Positions 44,412-52,424 of a stretch of 64,000 nt of DNA are shown piece after piece. Below the pieces are notes generated by a model. It saw only the letters and a list, made by a program, of their open reading frames with translations, searched no databases and was not told where the DNA came from. This stretch comes from Planctomycetota bacterium (GTDB lineage: Bacteria > Planctomycetota > UBA1135 > JACQFD01): the NCBI GenBank assembly GCA_016200225.1, contig JACQFD010000017.1, positions 1 to 64,000 on the forward strand, given 5' to 3'. The first letter of the stretch is position 1. Each line of letters opens with the position of its first letter. A program made the translations under genes and the position numbers.

Positions 44412-45575
44412 ATGCGTTCCATTGTCGCCTTCGTTGGATTCGCGGCCGCGTGCGCACTCGCCGCCGCCCCCGCTCCCCGCCGCTGTCAAAATCCGCCGCC
44501 GTTCGCATGGGAAAAGGACCTCGACACGGCGCTCGCCGCCGCGCGCCGCGATCTCCGCCCCGTGATGGCGTATTTTACTTATGACGGCTGACATTGGTGC
44601 GAACGTCTCGAAAAAGAAACGTTTGTCGATTCCGCGGTCGCGGAAATCTCCAAAAAATTCCATTGGGTATTTATCAATCGGGATCGCGATCCGAAGATTC
44701 CCGAGGAATTTAACGTTTATGCGTATCCGTCGTTAATAACACTCAACGAACGGCGCGAAAAAATACGGCGCTTCGAAGGATACAAAAAACCCGGCGAATT
44801 TGTAACTTTACTGAACGACGCGCTGCGACGGCACGAATTGTATCGTCACGGGCTCGAATGGGACGAACCCGACTCGCGCCCGGCCGCCCTGTGCGACGAT
44901 TTAACTGTAACGTCGATGCCCGCGCCGACCGACGAGCCCGTCTGGGGCATGGCCGTCCTCGGCGAGGATCTGTGGATTTCGCAGGGCGACTCGCTTTATG
45001 TAATGAACACAAGAACCGGCGCGTCCCGCCGCGCCGGCGCGCGTCCGGGCCTCACGAACGGCCTCGCCGCCGACGGAAAATTCATTTATGCGATCGATTA
45101 TGGCTGGTCGTCCGGCAAACCGATTTATCAAATCGATCCTGCGACGGGCGCGATCGCGCGCGAGATCATTACGAAAGCGAATTTACAATTCAAAGGCAGC
45201 AGCGGATTCGGGCTCGAATGGTACGACGGTTATTTATATACGTTCTGGAGCGAAGGCGGCTCTAAACTTAGCAAAGTCGACCCCGCGACCGGCGACATCG
45301 TCGAAACGCTGCCCGCGCCCCCGTACTCGCGCGCGGGCGAATTCGCCCACGACGGCCGCGATTTCATTTTTATTAATGATAAAGGACTCGGCTGGATGGT
45401 CCCCGGCGCCCGCGAATTTACAAAACAGCTCGCCATGAACTTTCCCCTCCGCGCGATCGCATTCGGCGGCGGTTTTATTTATGTCGCCGAGCAGGCGGTG
45501 ATGGGTTTCGACAAACATAACAAACCCGTAAGAATCTGGCCGCGAAAGATGGCGATTTATAAACTCAAAGCGTGA
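44412..45575 (+). CDS. Candidate selenoprotein: thioredoxin-like domain (UxxC) plus beta-propeller
   Basis: 388 codons from ATG 44412 to the stop at 45573-45575, with one in-frame TGA at 44589-44591 (codon 60). Signal peptide MRSIVAFVGFAAACALAAA, then PVMAYFTYDG-[TGA]-HWCERLEKETF: the TGA takes the first Cys position of a C-x-x-C thioredoxin-fold site (U60-H-W-C63). The fold continues past it (FHWVFINRDRDPKIPEEFNVYAYPSLITL, split for length, contains the cis-Pro-like AYPSL). After the thioredoxin-like domain (to about 145) comes a beta-propeller-like domain (LWISQGDSLYVMN, KFIYAIDY, FIFINDKGLGWM). A SECIS-like hairpin follows the TGA. Export and a thiol/selenol redox role are inferred. The alternative is a nonsense-mutated gene. 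Confidence 0.8.
44600..44625 (+). promoter_or_regulatory. Candidate bacterial SECIS element
   Basis: Stem C-G-A-A-C-G-U (44600-44606) pairs with A-C-G-U-U-U-G (44619-44625), one G-U wobble; a C/A mismatch (44607/44618), then UC/GA pairs (44608-44609/44616-44617) close a loop GAAAAA (44610-44615). The loop begins with G and starts 18 nt after the UGA, satisfying the general bSECIS rule (G in the first two loop bases, 16-37 nt after UGA). In-frame coding is maintained across it. Confidence 0.65.
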
Positions 45576-45587
45576 AGGATTTTTAAT

Positions 45588-48347
45588 TTATTTCTTTTCA
45601 ACTTTGGCGGCCGGCGCCGGCATTTCATAACGATGCAAAGTAAACTCCCCGTCGAACAGTAATAATTCTTTTCCATTCTTAACAAACCACGCGCCCGCGA
45701 TTGTTTTCATTTCGGGCGGCGCAAATTCGAAGATGCACTTTCCGAAGGCGTCGCAGGCGAGAACGCGGGGTTTGGTACTTTGATTGCCCTGAACTTTGAC
45801 GAGTACAAAACGCGATCCGTCGAACGCGAATGGAATATCATGAATAAACGCGGGAAAATCGATCGAACGAACTGCGCGGCCCGCGGGGTCGTAAATGTGC
45901 ATTTTGCCGTCGAATGCCGCGAGAGTTCCGTCTGGCGCGCACTGCGCGCATTCGATCTCTTGTAACCAATCGTTTTCCGAGTCGCGTTCTGTAGCCAATG
46001 CGACTTCCCACTTGTTATTTAATAAATATACTTTTCTGTCGGCGAGCGCCCAGAAACCCCCGTTTCGCGGCACCGCGATGCACAGCGGACTCTCGCCGTC
46101 ATGCGAGACCGTTTTCTCGGCAACTCTTTTGCCGGTCCCGTCGAATTGTATGAACTTGAATGGTTGTTTCAGATCGTTTCGCGAGTACTGTACAAAGACG
46201 TCTCCCGAGTCCGAGGCGACGATCGACTCGCGGGCGCCTGTGCCATCGCGATCGTTTCGGCCCGGCCAACACCTTCGAAGGGCCAGGCCCGCCGGATCGA
46301 AAACGTGAACGGCGCCCGTCCACTCGTCGAACGCGAAGATCCGATCTCCGCGATCGAGACTCATACTACCTATCCGGCCGGGTCTCGAGTCGGGGGACTC
46401 ACCGAGCGCCGTCTGTACGACTCCGTTCCCGTCGATTTGATAGAGTACAATTCCGTCGGCGATCCAAAACTTATGATCCGAGCCGGTTCGAATCTTGCCC
46501 CAGAAGGTGACCTCCTGCTCGTCCCCGAACTTCGGATTGAATTCCGCGACGACTTTCCAATCCGCGTCCAAATGGACAAATGCTTTCGCACTTCCCGAAT
46601 CATATATAATAACGCCGCCGGCCCGATCCGACGAAATTCCGGATGGATAATGTATTTTATGATCGCCGGCTTCGCCGAGCTTGATTGTACATTTATAAAC
46701 TCCCGCCTGATCGAATAATTTAATATCGTTTGCCTCCGATTCGACGACCGCGATATCGCCGTTTTCGAGAACGGCAATATCCTCGGGGCTCGACAGTGTT
46801 CCCTCCCGATTTTTCGCGCCGCGCCCGATCGTCCATATAATACTTCCATCTTTGCCGGTTTTATATATTTCATCGACGATCGAATCCATCATATGCTTTT
46901 TGGCGAGGACGACAAAACCTCCGCCCCGCGCCGGTTCGACCGCCGCGATTCCATACGCGGGCATATTCGGCATCGGTGTAAATTCCCCGCTCGAGACATT
47001 GAATATTCCCGCGGCTCCGCGCGGACGTTCGCCATAAACGGACGATCCCGCGAGCAGCCACAGATCGCGGGCAATCGGAACAATCTGCGAAAGTGGAAGT
47101 GTATCATTAAAAATGTCGGGCGCGTGAAATGCCTTTAAGATCTTAAAGTTTCCGTCGACGAGAGAGATCTTGAACGATTCGAGTCCATCCTTCATTAATA
47201 ATAAAAACCGACCGGAGTCGTCGCGGGAAAACTTAAGAAACTCGTCCGGTTCGGGCCGGGATGCCGCGTCCGAACCGCCGATGGCAATGGATCCAAGGTG
47301 CTTCAGAACGCGAACCGCGAACGCGCGATCCTCCGGACGCGCCAGTTGTGAATTCGGTTGTTTTGGAGATTTGTATTCTTCCCGCGCGATTTCCTGCACG
47401 CTCCAACCCATCGGTTCTTTCGGACTCTTTCGGATCTCAAACGTCACGGCCTTCGACGTTTTTACCTGTCGTATTGTAAATTGTCCCGGATTATCGCATT
47501 CGAGGATTGCGCCATTCGCATAAATTTCCGAGTGGAGTTTCTCCGCCGCTTCGTCGCTGGTGTTTACTGTATAATCGTCGCGCCATGCAAGACTCCAAAT
47601 AAGATCGAACTCCGAATCGACAAGAGTGAAGAGAGCTCCCACTTTGCGATCTTTCCTCGATCCAAAAAGGCTGTCATATAAGAACCATTGAATTAAGAAT
47701 AAGCTGCTCCCCGCGATCGGTTTGATTGTGATGTCTTCGCGTAGCGTTTCGTCTAATTTGATCAATGCCCGTCGCTCATAAGTACCGTTCTTCACCCCCG
47801 TCGATAGTTGATATGTCCACCATGACTTTACCCCATAATCGAAGTCATCATTGTAGATGACAACGACGGCGCGGTTGTTCGGTTCGTCGAGGACGATCGA
47901 CTTCGCTGCCGGAGTCGGCGCCGAATGCATAGTTCCGGTACTCGTTTGCGGAGTCCGATCTTCATGGCGCACATCGCCCGCACTGCCAAGGATTGTAACG
48001 ATAAACTCGCCATTAATAAACCAACCCGTCCCTTTCGTATAACCATAACCGATCGTCGTTCCATTGTCGCATACGGCGGCGTTGACGAGAGTATAACTTA
48101 ATTGCTTCTTCCAGAGTTCCTTACCGTCAAGCGAAAGGCGCATGTCCGCCGGACCGGCGCCCGTCCGCACCGTCGGATTGATATACAATTCGTACCGCCC
48201 GTTCTTCGATTTATAGGTGCGCGGATGGATATCGTAACTCCCGAATTGCGCGTGCGCCGGCGCCGCACAAAATAACACTACCATTGTGCAACAAACTATA
48301 TGAAATAGCATTTTACGCGTCACTCGAATTCGATCGTCCGCGATCAT
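45588..48347 (-). CDS. Secreted propeller-like protein, tandem paralogue 1
   Basis: Up to 919 residues. ATG 48347 overlaps the upstream stop (ATGA); an alternative ATG at 48311 gives MLFHIVCCTMVVLFCAAPAHA as a cleaner signal peptide. The N-terminal part (RTYKSKNGRYELYINPTVRTGAG, split for length, then MRLSLDGKELWKK) is shared with the upstream paralogue. The C-terminal two-thirds has repeated NHL/WD-like strands such as DIAVLENGDIAVVESEAND and GISSDRAGGVIIYDSG. The C-terminal 40 residues (FVKNGKELLLFDGEFTLHRYEMP) are nearly identical between the two copies. Probably a periplasmic or surface propeller with unknown ligand. Confidence 0.8.
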   Translation of the reverse strand: MIADDRIRVTRKMLFHIVCCTMVVLFCAAPAHAQFGSYDIHPRTYKSKNGRYELYINPTVRTGAGPADMRLSLDGKELWKKQLSYTLVNAAVCDNGTTIGYGYTKGTGWFINGEFIVTILGSAGDVRHEDRTPQTSTGTMHSAPTPAAKSIVLDEPNNRAVVVIYNDDFDYGVKSWWTYQLSTGVKNGTYERRALIKLDETLREDITIKPIAGSSLFLIQWFLYDSLFGSRKDRKVGALFTLVDSEFDLIWSLAWRDDYTVNTSDEAAEKLHSEIYANGAILECDNPGQFTIRQVKTSKAVTFEIRKSPKEPMGWSVQEIAREEYKSPKQPNSQLARPEDRAFAVRVLKHLGSIAIGGSDAASRPEPDEFLKFSRDDSGRFLLLMKDGLESFKISLVDGNFKILKAFHAPDIFNDTLPLSQIVPIARDLWLLAGSSVYGERPRGAAGIFNVSSGEFTPMPNMPAYGIAAVEPARGGGFVVLAKKHMMDSIVDEIYKTGKDGSIIWTIGRGAKNREGTLSSPEDIAVLENGDIAVVESEANDIKLFDQAGVYKCTIKLGEAGDHKIHYPSGISSDRAGGVIIYDSGSAKAFVHLDADWKVVAEFNPKFGDEQEVTFWGKIRTGSDHKFWIADGIVLYQIDGNGVVQTALGESPDSRPGRIGSMSLDRGDRIFAFDEWTGAVHVFDPAGLALRRCWPGRNDRDGTGARESIVASDSGDVFVQYSRNDLKQPFKFIQFDGTGKRVAEKTVSHDGESPLCIAVPRNGGFWALADRKVYLLNNKWEVALATERDSENDWLQEIECAQCAPDGTLAAFDGKMHIYDPAGRAVRSIDFPAFIHDIPFAFDGSRFVLVKVQGNQSTKPRVLACDAFGKCIFEFAPPEMKTIAGAWFVKNGKELLLFDGEFTLHRYEMPAPAAKVEKK

Positions 48348-51058
48348 TTGCTTCCACCGGCCGATTCCAACGCGGGCATTTCATAACGATGCAAAGTAAA
48401 CGCGCCGTCGAATAACAATAACTCTTTTCCATTCTTAACGAACCACGCGCCCGCGATTGTCTTCATCTCCGGCGGCGAGAATTCAAAAATACATTTTCCG
48501 GAGGAATCGCAGACGAGGATGCGAGGGCTGGGATTATTATTTTCGTGATTGCGCACGAGCACGAAACGGCTGCCGTCGAAAGCGAAGTCGTCGCAATATG
48601 AAGAGTCCGGAATATCCATCGAGGCCCGCGCGCAGCCGTCGGAATTATATAAATGCAGCCTGCCGTCGTAGACCGCGAGCGTGCCGTCGGGTGCGCAGTG
48701 GGCGCAATAAACCGCACGCAACCAATCGCCGTCGACATTGCGTTCGGTCTCGTGCATGACCTCCCATTTTTTGTTTAATAAATATATTTTTTTGTGGCCG
48801 ACGACCCAGAATCCGTCGTCGCCCGGCTTCGAGAACGACGTCTGTTCGATGGGATCGACCGCGAGCGCCGATTTTCCGACGCGCTTGCTTTTATAAAACA
48901 TGACGAATTGGATATCGCCATTCACCTCGGAATCGGAAACTTGCACATAGGTACATTCGGAATCCGTTGTCATGATCGACGGGCCGAAGATCGGTTTCTT
49001 GCGATCGCCGGGATCCAATTTACATATCCATTCTTTGTGTCCGCTCAAATCGAAGACATAAATCGAGCCGGTCTCTTCGTCGCACGCATGAATTCGATCC
49101 TTACGATCCACGACCACCGCGCTCGCCCGCCGCAGCGTCTCCTTCGAGCGGCGTTCGACGGGAGTTTCCTCCACGACGCCCTTCGCGTTTAGTCGATACA
49201 AATCATTTTCCCCCGCCAAACAATAGGAATCGTCCGAGTCTATATATAACATTGTCCGCGCGTCGACGGCGCGGCCGTCCTTGAACTTTGGACTGAATTC
49301 GCGAATCACTTTTCCCGCGGCGTCCATATGTATAAATTCCGGCGAACCGCCGGCATCATGGATCGCGAATCCGCCGTTCTCGTCGGCGGCGATGGCCGAA
49401 GGGGCGGCCGGTTCGCGGCCCCAAGCCGCGGACAAGCGGATCGTTCGCTTATGATTCCCGTCCGAATCGTATAATTTAACATCTTTACCGGAGGCTTCGA
49501 CAACCGCGATGTCGCCATTCGAGAGGACCGCGGCGTCCGATGGACTGAATAATAATGTATCCTGTTGCAAATCCCCCTCCGGCACGCTCCATTTGATATT
49601 TCCTTCGAGATCACATTTGAAAAGAGCGGCGGAATTCATCGAGTTCGAGATTTTGCGCGCAAGGACGACCAGTTCGCGGTTTTTTGTAAGTTCGAGCGCC
49701 ATCGCGCCGGAAAACGGCAGATTGCGCAATTGCAGAAGCACGCCGTTTTTCATATTTATAAATCCGGCGGCCGTCCCGGAGTTTTCGCCTTTGCCCGGGC
49801 CGGCGATAAAACAATATTCGTCCGCGATATGAGTCATCTTCAACGGCGCGGAATCTAAATCAAAAACGTCGGGCGCGGGAATCGCGTTCACGAAGCCGTA
49901 AAATGGATCCGCGAGGGAGAGTTCGAACACTCCAGCGGGGCCTTTTCTTAATATAAATCGACGCGACGACACTCCGCGTCCGACGGCGACGATCCCGGAT
50001 TTTGAGGGAATCAGTCCCGGCTCGGGCTCGCCGATTGTTATTGCGCCGACATGTTTCAGGCTGCGTGCATTATAATTATGAACAATCGCCGCGCTTCCGT
50101 TCGCGTTCTGTCGTATCGGAGAATCATAATCTACTCTCGATACTTCGAGTACGCTCCATCTCGAGGGCGCGTTCCGGTCTTTCTTTACTTCAAAAGTAAT
50201 CGCTTTCGCCGCGCGCACGTCGCGAATCGTAAATTTTCGCGGCTCGTCGCACCGGAGGATCGCCCCGCTCGCGCGCATCGCGTCGCACAGCGCTTCCTCC
50301 GCTTTGATTTCATATGGGAATGTATACTCATCCGGCCGGTCGAGTTTCCACACCGACTTTCCCGTTTGATCTATCAATTCAAAACGACCGCCAAGAAGCC
50401 AGTGCCCCCACCGATTGGATAGATCGAGATTCCACCATTGCACCAACGAAAGCGGCGTCTCCGGAACCGCTCTCTTAATAATTTCGACACGTACGCATTG
50501 ATCGGGATTGGCGAAGGGCTTGGGAACGATAACTTTGGATTTCGCGCCCGTCGACAGTTGATACGTCCACCAGCCGTTGCGAATTTCATGATCGGCCGGA
50601 TCGTAAACATTAATCAAAGCCCGATCGTTGGGTTCGTCCAGAATGATTTCCCTCCCGATTGGCGACGGCCCTTCGTGAATGAATTGGCCGGGGCTTTGCG
50701 GCGTGCGATCCTCGCCCCGCAATTCGCCCGCGTTCGAGATCGTGGAAATAACAAATTCGCTTGGAATGATTCCGTAAAAGCCCCCCGAGTATCCGCAACC
50801 GATCGAATTTCCATTGTTAGCGACCGCGGCGATTGTAAATGTAGATGAAAATCGCTTCTCCCATAACTTTTTGCCGTCGAGCGAAAGCCGGACGTCGGAC
50901 GGCCCCGCGCCCGTCCGCGATGTCGGATTCACAAATAATTCATATCGCCCGTCGGTCGATTTGTATATGTGCGGGTGAAGATTCCCGTCTTCGACTTGGG
51001 CGCCGGCGGCCGCCGCGCAAAATACAAGCGGCAACAACGCGAGCGCCAGAAGGCGCAC
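48344..51058 (-). CDS. Secreted propeller-like protein, tandem paralogue 2
   Basis: 904 residues from ATG 51058. Clear signal peptide (LLALALLPLVFCAAAAGA). Same organisation as the downstream paralogue, including HPHIYKSTDGRYELFVNPTS, VRLSLDGKKLWEK, repeated DAAVLSNGDIAVVEASGKD-type blades and the final FVKNGKELLLFDGAFTLHRY. Conservation is highest at both ends and lower in the middle, which suggests divergence after tandem duplication with shared start and end modules. The two are translationally coupled (ATGA). I do not recognise a named family. Confidence 0.8.
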   Translation of the reverse strand: MRLLALALLPLVFCAAAAGAQVEDGNLHPHIYKSTDGRYELFVNPTSRTGAGPSDVRLSLDGKKLWEKRFSSTFTIAAVANNGNSIGCGYSGGFYGIIPSEFVISTISNAGELRGEDRTPQSPGQFIHEGPSPIGREIILDEPNDRALINVYDPADHEIRNGWWTYQLSTGAKSKVIVPKPFANPDQCVRVEIIKRAVPETPLSLVQWWNLDLSNRWGHWLLGGRFELIDQTGKSVWKLDRPDEYTFPYEIKAEEALCDAMRASGAILRCDEPRKFTIRDVRAAKAITFEVKKDRNAPSRWSVLEVSRVDYDSPIRQNANGSAAIVHNYNARSLKHVGAITIGEPEPGLIPSKSGIVAVGRGVSSRRFILRKGPAGVFELSLADPFYGFVNAIPAPDVFDLDSAPLKMTHIADEYCFIAGPGKGENSGTAAGFINMKNGVLLQLRNLPFSGAMALELTKNRELVVLARKISNSMNSAALFKCDLEGNIKWSVPEGDLQQDTLLFSPSDAAVLSNGDIAVVEASGKDVKLYDSDGNHKRTIRLSAAWGREPAAPSAIAADENGGFAIHDAGGSPEFIHMDAAGKVIREFSPKFKDGRAVDARTMLYIDSDDSYCLAGENDLYRLNAKGVVEETPVERRSKETLRRASAVVVDRKDRIHACDEETGSIYVFDLSGHKEWICKLDPGDRKKPIFGPSIMTTDSECTYVQVSDSEVNGDIQFVMFYKSKRVGKSALAVDPIEQTSFSKPGDDGFWVVGHKKIYLLNKKWEVMHETERNVDGDWLRAVYCAHCAPDGTLAVYDGRLHLYNSDGCARASMDIPDSSYCDDFAFDGSRFVLVRNHENNNPSPRILVCDSSGKCIFEFSPPEMKTIAGAWFVKNGKELLLFDGAFTLHRYEMPALESAGGSK

Positions 51059-51092
51059 GCGCTGCCCGATTCTGTCGCCAATAACGTTAATA

Positions 51093-52346
51093 TTAAGGAA
51101 CCGCGATTGTCGTCGATGCGCCTTCGGTTCCGTGAGTCACGCCGACCAATGCGTTTCCGGCGACGATCGCCGAATCCTGAAACACGGCGTCGAACGTGCA
51201 GTCCTGCGCCACCGGCGCGGACGTGGAAAGCACGTACGCGGGGACGCCCTGCGCGTTCGCCGGACCGACGATCGTAATATTAACAGTTCCGCCGGTGTTC
51301 GCGTCGGCGCGTCCGCGCACCTCCATCGCCCGAATATTAAAATTCGGCTCGAAGAACCCGTCGGCCGACGTGATGACGAGCGGTTTCTGCGCGGTCGCGG
51401 CCGGATCCGACGCGAACGGAGTGCCGGTCGGGCCGGAAAATACAGTGTTTGGAATCGTCAGCGTCGAATTGTTAATAAAGACTCCGCCCTTTTGCAACGT
51501 CGTATTCAATTTTTTCAACGGCGCGTTCATGCTGTTCGCGCTGAGAATCGAATTCGAAATGCAAAGAGTATTAAGTTTGCCGACCGTACTGCAATCGTTC
51601 ATCTGCAATCCCGGCGGGAGCGGAATCTCCGGGAGCGTGAATCCGGCGTCCGTGCACGCCAGATCCATCGTCGGGAGAAAATCGTTAATGAGTACGTCCG
51701 TGCACGTATTGTGTAATTCGCCGATCGTATTATTACGAAGCGTGTTCGTCGCGAGAAATGTATTGAATCCGTTCGTCGTGCCGCTCGTGAAATTCGTTTC
51801 GATCGTTTTCAAGCTTGAGTTGAATTGCGCAATTGAATTCTTCATCTCGTCCTTGATCCGCTTTTGCGCCTTTTTTTCCGCGGCCTTCAATTTCTTATCC
51901 AAATTCGCGGAGTCGACGACCGCCACTCTGAAAAAGTTATCTAAATTTTCATTGCAGGGCGAACCGTTTTTGTCGGTGCCCGTCCCCGTGACGTGAACGT
52001 TCAACGTCGTGTTGCCGATCGCATTTCCCGTGATCGTATATGTAAATTCCTCGACCGGAACCGACGGGTCGGCCGAAATGGTACAAAAGTTTCCGGACGT
52101 CAAAACGGCGGTGAGATTGGCTTTGCACGTCCCGGGATCCTTGACGCGGAGTTTCGCCGTGCCGTTCAGCGGAATCACAATTGTATCTTTCACGCCGATC
52201 GAGGAATGATTCTTAAAGATCGGCCGTTCTTTACCATTCGGTCCGGGTCCGAAGAAATCGTGGGCGAGGACGACGGCGGCAAGCGCGGCGACGGCCGCGA
52301 TAATTAATAATGTCAGTTTCGCGGAAAGTGCATTGGTTCGTAGCAT
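51093..52346 (-). CDS. Secreted hypothetical protein
   Basis: 417 residues. Leader MLRTNALSAKLTLLIIAAVAA with a hydrophobic core ending ALAAVVLA. An Ig-like beta domain of about 110 residues (KDTIVIPLNGTAKLRV...NVHVTGTGTDKNG) is followed by a Lys/Glu-rich helical stretch (LDKKLKAAEKKAQKRIKDEM), a long Thr/Asn-rich region with four Cys, and a C-terminal beta domain. No enzymatic motif. It lies 34 bases upstream of the paralogue pair in the same direction and is probably part of the same unit. Confidence 0.7.
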   Translation of the reverse strand: MLRTNALSAKLTLLIIAAVAALAAVVLAHDFFGPGPNGKERPIFKNHSSIGVKDTIVIPLNGTAKLRVKDPGTCKANLTAVLTSGNFCTISADPSVPVEEFTYTITGNAIGNTTLNVHVTGTGTDKNGSPCNENLDNFFRVAVVDSANLDKKLKAAEKKAQKRIKDEMKNSIAQFNSSLKTIETNFTSGTTNGFNTFLATNTLRNNTIGELHNTCTDVLINDFLPTMDLACTDAGFTLPEIPLPPGLQMNDCSTVGKLNTLCISNSILSANSMNAPLKKLNTTLQKGGVFINNSTLTIPNTVFSGPTGTPFASDPAATAQKPLVITSADGFFEPNFNIRAMEVRGRADANTGGTVNITIVGPANAQGVPAYVLSTSAPVAQDCTFDAVFQDSAIVAGNALVGVTHGTEGASTTIAVP

Positions 52347-52424
52347 GGATTCGCTCCGGGGTCCAAGGGTTTACAGTAGTATCCTGCGCGCCGCGCGCCG
52401 CCGCGCAAAGCCGGAAATTGCGCA

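Noticed and set aside
44412..44591. Stand-alone 59-residue secreted peptide ending at TGA
   Set aside because: The frame continues as a thioredoxin-like fold directly after the TGA, so a short gene is less likely than a selenoprotein or an interrupted gene.
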